A stretch of DNA of 64,000 bases. Origin: Daucus carota subsp. sativus (lineage: Eukaryota; Streptophyta; Magnoliopsida; Apiales; Apiaceae). Shown piece by piece: positions 45,837 through 56,677 of this stretch. The notes below the pieces were generated by a model. That model did no database searches. It worked only from the letters and a program-made list of their open reading frames with translations, and was not told where the DNA came from. The position numbers and the translations under genes are program-made. Location of the stretch: the NCBI RefSeq assembly GCF_001625215.2, contig NC_030387.2:27044517-27108516 (forward strand), given 5' to 3'. The first letter of the stretch is position 1; each line of letters begins with the position of its first letter.

Positions 45837-47430
45837 TATAATAAAATAACTCCAACCCTCCTTCTAAACTAACTGCACTTGAAATATCTCCCCATTAATC
45901 AACGAAAAGATGATCGAGTTCAGCACTTAATTTGATTCATAATATAACTCATCCAAGGGTCATGTTCGATTCCTTACATATAACTCCTCCAAGGGTCATG
46001 TTCGATTCCTTACATAATCACATTCTCCAATGTCACCGTAACAAATTGCCTTCAAGGATGCTCATACTACTTTCCTTATTGAACTTCACTTCTTGAGACT
46101 CTCGTAACAACATTAATATATATCTTACTTAATTGTATTTATAAATTCTAATTAATATGTATATTAACAATTGTTAAAATATTAAATTATCCAAATATCT
46201 ATTAATTATTTAAGAATACTCGTGTATGACATATTTTATGACTTTAAATTACTAGGATTTATAATAACGATTGTTATTCTTTTTTGAAATTTTGATCCTT
46301 GTCTTTTATGAGAGTCCACGTAGACATGTCCATGTCCCTATTTATTGTGTTAAACGAAGTCAACTTATTATGAACAATAATTTTTACTTTATGCTTTAAT
46401 GATGTGAAATGTAACAACTTCTTATTATAATAATTGGATTCATGTAATGACCTCATATCAGATTTTATTATTAAATAAATAAATAAAATAAAAGTTAGAT
46501 ATAGTAAAAAAGTAAAAATTATATCTTAAATATAATTTGATTTGTATCCATCTTAATGGGTGGCAAAAACTAGATTTTTCTATACAATCAAGGCATCTCA
46601 AAATTCTAATAAATTGATATCAAATAATCTTTTACTGATAACATATATGAAATATACAATTTCCGGATTATTACTAATATTTTAAATTTGTAACGTTAGC
46701 CACCAAAACTAATAAGAGAATAGCGTAATCAGCATAAATACTTATCCAAAATGGACAAACGGTACGTTACAAATATGTAACCGACATAAATGCATGCATT
46801 GTATATGCATCTTATGAAATGTAACCGACATAAATAAATGCCTAACAAGGACAATATCATGTCATAATCAAAACAATTTTTGATAGGCTATTTATTTGCG
46901 TGATGAAATTAATTCTTTTTTAATAAATTATAAAAATAAAATAAGTTTTTCAAAAAAATACATTCTACCCCCTTCTGAATCTAAATCAGATTGTGACTGA
47001 TTATAATTTTAAATCAATTTATGACTTATTATAGACAACCAATTTTTTAATATAAAATCAAAAATCATTTAAAACACCCAATTTAAGTTATGCTAATTGT
47101 ATAAGACTCCTCCTTCGCACTTTTAGAACACCGAGTTTCTTGATTTCAAAAATAAAGAATACCGAGTTTCTAACTTTATAAGCATAATAACTATTAAACT
47201 TTAATAAAGTGATAAATTTGACACTCATATATAACCAACATAAATAAATATATATATACATAAAAAATATATTTTTTAAATATTATTTTAAATTTACAAT
47301 TAACGGCCTACTAAAATAATAGCATGCTTATGTAGCAGATATAAATACGCAACAGACATAAATGAGTGCCTAACACAAACAAACTATTGATATGTAAGCA
47401 GGCTCCATATTTCAAACCGGAGCTGTATTA
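45837..47430. other. AT-rich intergenic region upstream of the GH17 gene
   Basis: Contains the short tandem repeat at about 45945-46016 and several dispersed copies of a phrase like aaccgacataaat with gcctaaca (about 46780, 46810, 47230 and 47350). No gene is supported. Confidence 0.45.
45945..46016. repeat. Tandem duplication of a 36-base unit
   Basis: The unit ataactcatccaagggtcatg followed by ttcgattccttacat occurs twice in a row with one difference (ctcat or ctcct). Confidence 0.85.
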
Positions 47431-47437
47431 TTTTGGA

Positions 47438-47446
47438 TATAAATAG
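47438..47446 (+). promoter_or_regulatory. TATA box of the GH17 gene
   Basis: The sequence tataaatag lies 96 bases before the ATG at 47534, a normal distance for a plant TATA box with a 60-70 base leader. Confidence 0.6.
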
Positions 47447-48645
47447 GACTAATTTGTAAACATATCTTTGTCACACTCCTTTCTAGACTCTTAGAACAAC
47501 CAGATTTTAAGTGCGGTAAATTTTCCTACCAAAATGCGATCAAAGTTGCCTCTGATGCTCTTTCTACTTTCCTCACTTGGCTTCTTCTTGCAGATCACTT
47601 CTTCAGGTATATAGACTATACAGTATACTGCTTTATTTTCTATATGTTTTAAGTGTTATACTAAATTATGGACATATGTTGCGGGACAACATAGGATAAA
47701 CCCATCACTTGGGCTATCCACTCGTGCTCTATGTATATCATGTTTATTTGTTAATATTAGTAGTGATCTTGTGAATATGCAGGTGGCCTCAAAGCGGCAG
47801 TGCAGCCAATAGGTGTGTGTTATGGAACATTTGGTAACAGTCAGCCACCAGCCCGAGAAGCGGTGTCTCTTGTCCAATCTGTTGGAATAGGAAGGATGAG
47901 ACTCTATGGCCCTGACCATAATGCTCTTCCAGCCCTTGGTAACACTAATATTGAAGTCACTCTTGGTGTCCCTAATGACGAACTTGAATGGGTGGCGTCC
48001 AGCCAAGATAATGCAAACGAGTGGATCCAAGGCAATGTCCAAAACTATAAACAAGTCAAGTTTAGGTATATTGTTGTTGGTAATGGAATAAGTCCAGTAC
48101 TGGATTTCAAAACCTCCCAGTATGCACCATTCCTTCTTCCGGCCCTTCAAAACATTCAGAGTGCAATTTTTGCTGCTGGACTACAAAAGAGAATCAAAGT
48201 GACCTCTGCTTTTGATCAAACAGAGCTTCTTCACCAGTCTTTCCCACCATCACAGGGTGAATTGAGGACGGAGATTAGAGAATTTATTGACCCTATTATT
48301 AGTCTCTTGGTCAAGAACAATGCACCGATTCTAGTAAATCTTCACCCTTACTTTGACTACATCTACAAAATGCCAAATAATCCTATAGAGTTGGCATCTA
48401 GTAAGAGCAAGCAGGATGTACGACTTCAATACGCTCTGTTCCAGATTCCAAATAAACCTCTTGTACAAGACGGCCCACTTGGCTATAGTAATGTTTTCGA
48501 TGCCATGGTAGATAGTGTATATTCTGCACTGGAGAAGGCCGGTGGATCCTCTTTGGACATCGTGGTCTCAGAAATTGGATGGCCCCAGGCTTCATGGTCT
48601 GCTGATAATCATATAGCCAATAATCAAAATGCAGCAACTCATAAC

Positions 48646-49018
48646 TGTTGGGATTTAATCTAAAACATGTTTTTAGATAATAATATTTTTATTATGTTTT
48701 ATTTATTTGGGTTAGTGCTAAATCACGTAAACCAGGTTAATAGGAGATAGAATAGGTTATTTGTTTGTTTGAGGAATATCAGGAGGAGTTTTGAATAAGT
48801 GGGGATGTTGGAGTATTTGTAGGAAGTAGTTATTAGCTAGTGTTTCTCTTGCATTCAGTTTCCATCAGGGTATATATATCCTACATGTACGTTCAGTTTT
48901 ATTTAAAACAGAGAGAACACAATGTAGCCATTAAGTGTATTCTGGTTTATAAATACAAGTGTTAGTTTTTCTGCATTATATTAGTAGTCTTATTATTATC
49001 TTTATTAAAATTTCAACA
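48646..49018 (+). repeat. 5' LTR of the TRIM
   Basis: 373 bases, identical by eye to 49486-49858. Its first bases supply the premature stop of the GH17 frame. Confidence 0.95.
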
Positions 49019-49030
49019 TGGTATCAGAGC
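49019..49030 (+). promoter_or_regulatory. Primer binding site of the TRIM
   Basis: tggtatcagagc, the plant initiator methionine tRNA complement, directly abuts the 5' LTR. Confidence 0.9.
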
Positions 49031-49485
49031 GAGGTTGGAGAGTATCAGGGCTTAACAGCCTTTCCTCCGATCTTTGGGTTGTTGCTGGGTGTTGGCGTCA
49101 CGGGTGCCGGGCGTTGTGCTGCAGAGGCGTTGTGTTGCAGAGAAGATGTAGTTTTAAGTAGGCGTTGCAGAAGTATGGTGGAAAAGCTACACGTGTAGTA
49201 TGGGATGCATGTGTAGTATAGGGTTGCCGAGAAAGACAAGGCGATGCCGGAGAAGTTCGTGAGAAGAAAATCATGGCACAAGTGGTCATGAAAGAAATTT
49301 TTAGTTTAGAATTGTTGGTGAGAAGTGCACCCTGGAGAAAAATACTCCAAAATTGTTTTTGATGAGAAGTGCATCAAACTTGATAGTGGTGATCAGAAGT
49401 GCATCACAAAATGAAAAGATGGTGGTGAGAAGTGCATCACAAGATGAAGAGAAGTGCTTCACAAGTTTTAGATTAAGGGAGAGAT

Positions 49486-49858
49486 TGTTGGGATTTAATC
49501 TAAAACATGTTTTTAGATAATAATATTTTTATTATGTTTTATTTATTTGGGTTAGTGCTAAATCACGTAAACCAGGTTAATAGGAGATAGAATAGGTTAT
49601 TTGTTTGTTTGAGGAATATCAGGAGGAGTTTTGAATAAGTGGGGATGTTGGAGTATTTGTAGGAAGTAGTTATTAGCTAGTGTTTCTCTTGCATTCAGTT
49701 TCCATCAGGGTATATATATCCTACATGTACGTTCAGTTTTATTTAAAACAGAGAGAACACAATGTAGCCATTAAGTGTATTCTGGTTTATAAATACAAGT
49801 GTTAGTTTTTCTGCATTATATTAGTAGTCTTATTATTATCTTTATTAAAATTTCAACA
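49486..49858 (+). repeat. 3' LTR of the TRIM
   Basis: 373 bases, identical to the 5' LTR. Followed by ataac and the resumed GH17 coding sequence. Confidence 0.95.
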
Positions 49859-50326
49859 ATAACAACAGATTAATTAATCATGTACGCATTGGTGGGACAC
49901 CAAAAAGACCTCAGAAGAGGATAGAGACCTATATCTATGCGCTGTTTGATGAGAACTTGAAGGGTGACGAGAGTCAGAGGCACTGGGGGATCTTTTGGAA
50001 CGATAAACATGCTAAGTACCAAATAAATTTCCATTAGGCAATAACTGACGTGTGTGCATGTAGCACATTTTGTGTATGTCGAATAAGGTTCAGGAATTTT
50101 AATAAAATGCAGTTTCTTGAGGAAATCTGAGATTGCTATGAACAAGACTGTGTAATGCTTTGGGATGATTAAGATAACACAAATTTCATTATTGACTTTA
50201 GTTGTTATCTTTGCATATATTATTTAATCTGAAGATTATGTTTGATTTTCTTGTTTTTCATCAAATAAGGATTTCATTGAAAACCAAAAACCGATTTTCC
50301 AATAACTGTGTTTTCTTTTGCGGTTA

Positions 50327-51044
50327 TTGTTGGATGTGTTAGCCAATCTGTGCAAAAACCAATATATGTGTTTGTGTGTGCGAAACGGAAGAAGAAATAG
50401 AAGAAGAATGAAGGAGACTGATTAAACAGAAGGATATGAAGAAAATCCGAGTCCAGTGCGAAACTGTCTCCTTAAAGCGTATTCGCCTCCTCACCGTATG
50501 AGTGGAACGAAAGCTTCCCAGGATAAAACGGATTGCGATGTCGTTAACAAGAACGGCACCTTCGGCGAGCTTGAATCGAGCAAGACAACTATTACCGGAG
50601 AGATTTAGGGTTGTGGTATTGAGAGAGAGAGAGGAGGAGGAGGATGTGTTTGATGATGCAAAACCCTTCAACCTATATGGGTATTTATAGGTGACAAAGA
50701 CTTGTGCACTACTCTTTTCCATAATTAATCGTTATTAACTACATAATCGGTGTAAAACTTGCACGCCACACTAATTCCATAAATAATATGAAACAGAATC
50801 AAATAAATATTTGCAAGTTATTATATCCCATATATAATCTGAAATAGGATCAGATTAAATATATCAAGATATACACCATATCAATTAATCTGAAACAAAA
50901 TCAAATTAATTTATGCCATAATATTTGAGCCAAATTCCACTTGGAAAAAATAATTTCCATTATCAAAAAGATATCATCATATCTCACACATAATGCTCAA
51001 AATATTATTTACCAATATGGGACTTATACCCATATTTTCCAACA
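50327..51044 (-). mobile_element. Probable solo LTR of a copia-type element
   Basis: The plus strand starts tgttggatgtg and ends ttttccaaca, so the minus strand runs from tgttggaaaatatgggtata to cacatccaaca. A TATA-like cctataaatacc on the minus strand lies at about 50680-50691, followed by a CT-rich leader. The layout (U3, TATA, R-U5, TG/CA ends) matches plant copia LTRs. No second LTR and no matching 5-base target duplication were found (gttat at the left, ggatg at the right), so the boundaries are provisional. A 127-residue minus-strand frame inside is probably accidental. Confidence 0.5.
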
Positions 51045-51049
51045 GGATG

Positions 51050-51395
51050 TGCAACACTCATTAATTAATTCTACATTAGTATGATATTGTTCGCTTTGGG
51101 CCGTGGTCAAGCCCCCTCACAGATTTGTTTATGGACTCCTCTCAAAATCCCTCATCTCATACTAACAGAGTTATTCTTTGCCCCTTATACTGCCACTATT
51201 CATCCGCTGCTACTCTACTAATTGTGTGCCGCAACTCCAGGATCAACTTCTTAACCATAGGCTCTGATACCACTTGTTGGGCCACGCATCACCCATTAAC
51301 TCCACATTACTATGATATTGTCCTCTCCGGGCTGTGGCCAAGCGCTTACAAATTTGTTTTCGGGCTCCTCCCAATAGGCCTCATACTAATTTAGA
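51050..51395 (-). mobile_element. Very small LTR element (SMART/TRIM-like)
   Basis: Two diverged direct repeats of about 110-120 bases, about 51055-51162 and 51283-51395, share attaactccacatta-type, tatgatattgtcc, gggctgtggccaagc, acaaatttgtttt and cctcatactaa segments. Just left of the right repeat the minus strand reads tggtatcagagcc (about 51258-51270), a methionine-tRNA primer site, next to the LTR end cccaaca. The whole element is about 350 bases and would be transcribed leftward. Its repeats are too diverged for recent activity. Confidence 0.6.
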
Positions 51396-51691
51396 TTGTC
51401 TTTTATGATACCAGGAAGACTGCTTCTCTTTATTTCCTCATTAAGTTATCATCCTGTATCAGTATTTCAATGTTGTGTAGTTTGAGCTCGTCTTTGAGAA
51501 GCATTATATAACAAATGTCAAGTTCTTTTTTACTAGAAAAAATTTGACTAGGTCCTTTATATCTTAACTGAATCTAAATATGAACCAAATATGATCACAT
51601 ATAGTTAAAAGACCTGGTTTAGTTATTAGAAAATTGCTTTGTAAGAAGAGGCTGTTGTTTGGTTTGGATTGCTTAAGTCACCTATGAAGAT

Positions 51692-52235
51692 CACGTTTGT
51701 AAAAATCGGAACTCGGTTCAACTCGGTTTGGTTCCGGAAAATTGAGTACTCGGAACTCGGGGATTACTCGGAATGAGTTATCGGATAACTAATCGGATAT
51801 TTTTTATTAATTTTTTCTCTCATATATAATTATATACCGATTAATAATAAAACTATCTAATAATATTAATATTTTGATAACACATTGAAATAATGAAGTT
51901 CAAATAAAAGTTACTTGTTTGATAATTTTTGACATAACAATCATTCACAAGTTTTAATGATAAAACATATATACTTTCTAATTAATGACAATACTTTGCA
52001 AAAAAAAAAAGACCAAAAAATATATAGATTTACGTTTAATCCTTTTTGGAATAATTTTCAAATAAAACAATAAAAAAATTGAGAAGTCAAACTCGGATTT
52101 TGACCTCGAGTACTCGGAGTCAAACCGAATTTTGACCGATGTTTTAGTAAATCGGTTTTAAACTAGATTACTTGGAACTCAGATCGAGGGGTTAAAAATG
52201 AGTACTCGGCCGACTCGGCGATTTTTAGAACACTG
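51692..52235. mobile_element. hAT-type MITE rich in actcgg motifs
   Basis: The 544-base element is flanked by the 8-base target duplication atgaagat at 51684-51691 and 52236-52243, the hAT signature. Its ends cacgtttgtaaaaatcgg and cgatttttagaacactg are imperfect inverted repeats. Both flanks are dense in actcgg and gagtactcgg words, and the middle is AT-rich. No ORF. Confidence 0.82.
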
Positions 52236-52368
52236 ATGAAGATACTCTACACTTTTAGGAAACACAATTACTTCTGCTACAATTAACAGGGAATTTATCG
52301 TTGCAACTATAGAAACAAATCGCTACGAAGCTGTCCCTGTTTCTGCATTTAGCAAGTACGTGGATAAA

Positions 52369-52461
52369 CATAGGGCTGTTCACAAACCAAGCTATTCGCG
52401 AACAAGCTCGAGCTCGGCTCGATAAAAGCTCGGTTTGTTAAGAACTCGAGCTCGAGCACTG
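52369..52461. repeat. Fragment of a gctcgagctcgg-rich repeat
   Basis: A short patch (ggctgttcacaaacc, cgaacaagctcgagctcggc, aactcgagctcgagc) resembles the terminal region of a MITE family. No second end or target duplication was found. Confidence 0.4.
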
Positions 52462-52606
52462 CGCTGTATCACCATTGTAGTATTATTATATACAAAACAA
52501 AGTCAGGTACCCTATTCATGATTCATTGGTGAAACACAGTTAAGGTTTTGTTGAGATAAAAGCACCCTTTATTTATGAATTACTGCTCTTTTAAATATAA
52601 AGTTTA

Positions 52607-52918
52607 GGTTGTGTTCACTTGGATGAAATGGAATCGAAAGAGAATAGAACATAGTGTTGATTAGAGAATATATATATAATTTTCATTCCTTCAACCATTC
52701 CATTGTTACTATTTTAACTAGAATTCTATCCCACATGTTTTTGAAGTAATGTTCATTCCAATTCTACATTATGTTCCTTTACAATCTTTATCAGAAGAAA
52801 TTTTAACTCATTCTTGTTTAGTCACTATTATCTCATATTTTTTCTCTGTCCATAAAACTTTTATATAATTTTTAGTTCTATTCTCCTCTCATTTCATTCC
52901 ATCCAAGTGAACAAAGCC
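52607..52918. mobile_element. Tourist/Harbinger-like MITE
   Basis: The 312-base element has ends ggttgtgttcacttggatg and catccaagtgaacaaagcc, inverted repeats with two mismatches, flanked by TTA at 52604-52606 and 52919-52921. Confidence 0.85.
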
Positions 52919-53137
52919 TTATAGTCAGGGGCGGATCCAGGATTTAATTCCTGCCCGGGCTGGAGTTAAAAAGACTCAATAAAAAAGGATAGACTAATAG
53001 ACTAGTAGAAAATCAACACATGCATAAATCATGTAAAAACAAAACTAGTTTATAAATGAACGTAAAAGAAGTTAACTTACATCATTTGAGTTGTACTCGC
53101 CGATTTTTTTGAGTATAAAATTCGTCTATCACTTCAT

Positions 53138-55554
53138 CTATAACATTGCCTTCAGCATACTATTTTTCAATGTTATAAGCATAGAATCTCGCAGATATTC
53201 TTCATCCATTTTGTTTCGAAGAACGGTCTTAACTATTTTCATAGCTGAAAAAGCTCGTTTTGTAGTAGCTGTAGAAACCGGCAAGTCAAGACAAGACAAA
53301 TCAACCGATAAATCAAACTGTAGTGTTTAGCCTTTCCTGTATCAATTAGTCGTACACATAACTCAGAGATTGTAGAAAAATTCTGAAATCTAGCAGCCTA
53401 ATCACATCAATCTTGTAATGATCAAGTTGGAGTTTCAGATAGTACATCTCTTGTTGACTAAAATCAGCAGGATAAAAGGTACTAGCAAGGGTACAAATCT
53501 GCTCAATGTCAAACAAACTAAAATTATTCTTCGATTCCAATGATGAACTCAATCTCAAAAGCTCCACTGCATTATCATTAAACCTGTAGTTCAACTCTTC
53601 CACCTGATAATCAATAGCAGAATTAAATATATTATAATGATAATGATGCTCAATTGATATATCATCTCTTTGTCTCACTGAATGGATATTATCCATATAA
53701 CGAGAATTCATATCCGGTACATCAATTTTGAATTTTTCGCAAACTGATATAACATATTCCAAAAGAACATCAAACCCATCAGCTCTCAAAGATTGTAGCA
53801 ATTCTTTTGTTGTTGCAACTAAATCCACGACATTCAAGATATCAATTGATTTAGTTTGTAAGGCTCGACAAAGCAAATTTGTGATGCCCATGATCTTATG
53901 CATCAAGTAGAGTACAAATATAAACTTGAATGATTTAAGTGCATTTAGAGAGCCTCTAGCTTCTCCACGCATAGAGTTCGAAGATGTACTACAAGTAATA
54001 ATGCTTTCCAACACAGTGAGTATTGAACTATACTTATCAATCAAACTACAAATAGATTTAAAGTGAGAGCTCCACCTGGTAGATCCTGCACGTTGTAAAT
54101 TTCCAATATGATTAAGTCCCCTCCCAGTCTCACGTTCCCTACTAGCCAAAGAATGATCAACCTCAATGCCATGTGCTATCTGTAACTCTGACAGACGTTT
54201 AGAAGAACTAGTAACAACATTCACAGCATTAGACAACATAGGAAAAAAATCCCATATAGAATCCTGTTTCTCAACAGCTCCAACCAATGCTAGCTGTAAA
54301 CGGTGAGCAAAACAATGTACATAATAAGCATATGGGCAATCTTTAAGAAATAATGCTTGTAATCCATTAAATGCCCCACGCATATTACTAGCACCATCAT
54401 ATCCCTGACCTCTCATGTCATAAATGCTCAAGTTATTCTGTGTAAGAACATCAGATACTTCTTTCTTAAGAGTTGCTGATGTTGTGTCAGACACATTAAC
54501 AATATCAAAAAATCGTTCACGTATGACACCATGAACATCAACAAACCTAAGCACGATAGCCATTTGTTCTTTACGTGATGCATCTATTGCTTCATCAACT
54601 AAAATGCAAAACTTAAATCTTCCTATCTCATCACAAATTTTCTTTCTCACTTTAGAAGCAAGGATATACTGAATATCTTTTTGTATTGTTGGAGCAATGT
54701 ACATAGCATTCTTTGGTGCATTTTCCAAAACAATATTTGAAATATCAACATTCATTCTTCCCATAAGTTTAATCATCTCAGTAAGATTACCTCTGTTGCG
54801 AGAAGTGGATGATTCATCATGACCCCGTAATGCACATGCTTGCAAAGTTAACCATAAAACAGACTTTATAGTAGTTCTCAATCTCAGTCTATTTTTCTTT
54901 ACCTCTTTCAAAGATTGAGAATTTATGACCTTGTCAATATGCCTTGTGACATTCTGCAACCCTTCAAGAGATTTGACTGACTTGCCATGTGCTGAATTAG
55001 GAGTTCCAACGTGTACCAAGAAAGAACATTTGTTATTATCATTCACTCTTTTCCAACATCTAAATCCATCAACAGTAAATGCCACTTGACTAGATGCATC
55101 TTTTTGAAACAAGAAACAAGGAAAACAAAATGCTGCATCTTTGGAAATCGAATACTCTAGCCAAGGGAAATGTGTTAAACCAAGATGCTTGAAATCGACG
55201 ACGTTGACTTCCAAATTGAGTAGGTGGATATTGCTCTTTCCTTAATTGAGGTTGACATGGTCCCAATCTAATGTATTCAAGTCTAATGTCATCTTGTACA
55301 TTAGGTGGATACTTCCAAATCGGACGACGTAACCCGGGATCACGTTCAAGAAATGCAAGATCAATAGGAGGGACACAAGGTGTAGGAGTCGCACCAGGAG
55401 TAGGAGCCACATTAGGAGTAGCTGTAGGAATCACACTAGGAGTAGGAGTCACGTTAGGAGTAGCCGTAGGAGTCACACTAGGAGTGGGAGTCACGTTAGG
55501 AGTAGCCGTGGGAGTTGGAGTTGGAGTTGCAGGAGTACTATTATGAAAGGCATA
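53138..55554 (-). pseudogene. hAT-family transposase (TTF zinc finger / DUF4371 / hAT dimerisation type)
   Basis: Reading leftward: a Thr/Pro repeat region, then LERDPGLRRPIWKYPPNVQD and RLGPCQPQL, then FQASWF in one frame. The next frame gives FPWLEYSISKDAAFCFPCFLF (TTF-type zinc finger). It then runs about 600 residues with KFCILVDEAIDASRKEQMAI, GQGYDGASNMRG and YVHCFAHRLQLALVG (catalytic-region motifs of this family) to a stop at 53346. Past that stop, ELCVRLIDTGKAKHYSLIYR and then LPVSTATTKRAFSAMKIVK with VLRNKMDEEYLRDSML (hAT dimerisation domain) continue in two other frames to TAG at 53138. So there are at least three frameshifts. The long internal frame has no real ATG at its left end (it would begin at TTG). 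It encodes cut-and-paste transposase remnants. Confidence 0.88.
55385..55510 (-). repeat. Minisatellite of three 42-base units encoding a Thr/Pro repeat
   Basis: The units begin at 55385, 55427 and 55469 and keep frame, giving three copies of a 14-residue Thr/Pro/Ala/Val/Asn repeat (TPTATPNVTPTPSV type) at the N-terminus of the hAT transposase. A short ggagtt triplicate follows at the right. Confidence 0.9.
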
Positions 55555-56237
55555 TGTTAAGCCTATTTGTATTTAAGAGTATCAACTCAACTCTGATAAG
55601 AAAGAAAGTAAATTAGCAAGCACTATTGAAGGAATCCGTACGAAGAACGTCAAGTGATTTATTAAAATCATATGTCTGAAGAATTTCAGGATGCTGCTGC
55701 ACACCACTGAAAGAAGTTCATTAATATGTTCAAGCCTCAGTGTACAAATAATATTTTGTAGCACGTCCAGAAGTCCAGAAGGTATAAAGTTTTAATACTT
55801 TATTTATTCAGAAGATTCCAAACTATTTCTACTTATGAAGAAGAACTACGAAGACAAAGACTCGATGAACAAGCCACTTCACAAATGTTTAATTGATAAA
55901 GAATATTTGATTCAGCTAGATACAGATGAACCAGACAGTACATTTGTGTGTCAGCTACTCAGATTAAATATTCTGCATCAACAATAGGTGGTCGTTCAAT
56001 CAAGACAAAGAATCAGATCTTTTAAAAGAAGTCAGAAGGCCTGCTGCTGAAGAAGTGCTCAATATAATTATTCTTTTAATTAATTCACATCTCAAAATAA
56101 TTATATAAGTTATGTAATTTATTTATTAAATTAATTCACACTCGAATTAATTTAATTTATGAATTTATATAATTAATATAATTAAGTGGATAATTATTGA
56201 ATTAATTATATAGGAAAAATCAATTGTTAAATGGTTT

Positions 56238-56655
56238 TTGAGCACGGTATGACAATCTAATTGATTGTCATACCGCACTTTGCCAACTGCCATAGTCAGG
56301 AGGCATGACAAACCTTTGGTTTGTCATACCGTTTGTCATACGGTCTGTCATACGGTTTGTCATACCGTTTGTCATACCGCTTGTCATACTACTTCAAGCC
56401 TTAGCCTCCAAGTTTAGATTGTCATACCGTTTGTCATACGGATGTCATACCTATTCAAAATCAGCATGACAATGCTTGTAATTGTCATACCTTCCCACTG
56501 ATTGTCATTCTGATTGTCATACCTTCCCTTAGATTGTCATACCTTCTCATTTGTGCCATGACAATGCTTGTAATTGTCATACCTTTTGTCATAGCACTTG
56601 TGTAATTGTCATAGGGCTTCCTAAGGGTTGTCATGCCTAGCTTTGTCATACAAGT
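56238..56655 (+). repeat. Palindrome and gtcatacc motif array in the 5' LTR
   Basis: About 20 copies of tgtcatacc or close variants, mostly in one orientation, plus inverted forms (ggtatgaca, gcatgacaat). One complete palindrome, cggtatgacaatc/gattgtcataccg, lies at about 56244-56276. The array lies just upstream of the TATA box, where transcription-factor binding repeats would be expected. Confidence 0.88.
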
Positions 56656-56668
56656 TCAATGGTTTGCC

Positions 56669-56677
56669 TATATATAT
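56669..56677 (+). promoter_or_regulatory. TATA box of the Sirevirus LTR
   Basis: tatatatat within ggtttgcctatatatatggc, 14 bases after the palindrome array and about 330 bases before the LTR end. Confidence 0.6.

Larger units (their letters stand above)
48646..49858 (+). mobile_element. TRIM retrotransposon inside the GH17 exon
   Basis: Two 373-base LTRs (48646-49018 and 49486-49858) appear identical over their whole length, at an offset of exactly 840. They begin tgttgggatt, end tttcaaca and are flanked by the target duplication ataac (48641-48645 and 49859-49863). A methionine-tRNA primer site tggtatcagagc starts at 49019, and a purine tract aagggagaga lies just before the right LTR. The 467-base interior has no coding frame of note and carries several copies of gagaagtgcatcac. 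Total length is 1213 bases. The identical LTRs indicate a very recent insertion. Confidence 0.96.
47534..50037 (+). pseudogene. Glucan endo-1,3-beta-glucosidase (GH17), broken by a TRIM retrotransposon
   Basis: Exon 1 is 47534-47606 and encodes a signal peptide (MRSKLPLMLFLLSSLGFFLQ). Exon 2 starts at 47783 after a GT-AG intron and reads GGLKAAVQPIGVCYGTFGN, MRLYGPDHNALPAL, IEVTLGVPNDELEW, LVQDGPLGYSNVFDAMVDSV and IVVSEIGWP. At 48646 a 1213-base element interrupts the exon and produces CWDLI and a stop at 48661-48663. The original 3' end continues at 49864-50037 (RLINHVRIGGTPKRPQKRIE, YIYALFDENLKGD, HWGIFWNDKHAKY) to TAG. GH17 enzymes cut beta-1,3-glucans of callose or fungal walls and are often PR-2 defence proteins. 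In this copy the usual proton-donor motif GNEI reads GNGI, while the nucleophile Glu in SEIGWP is kept. It is therefore doubly unlikely to be active. Confidence 0.9.
52926..55554 (-). mobile_element. hAT transposon, 5' side cut off by the Sirevirus
   Basis: The 3' end of the element is marked by caggggcggatccagga at 52926, a typical hAT-like terminus on the opposite strand. It contains a transposase pseudogene. Its other end cannot be seen because a retrotransposon LTR starts at 55555 within the N-terminal region. The missing end should lie beyond the right edge of the window, after the retrotransposon. Confidence 0.7.

Noticed and set aside
50339..50722. 127-codon minus-strand frame
   Set aside because: It lies within the leader part of a likely solo LTR, has low-complexity Ser/Leu composition and matches no family I know.
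53346..55214. The 622-codon hAT frame as an intact gene
   Set aside because: Its left end starts at a TTG with no ATG. Conserved sequence continues in other frames on both sides, so it is part of a frameshifted pseudogene.
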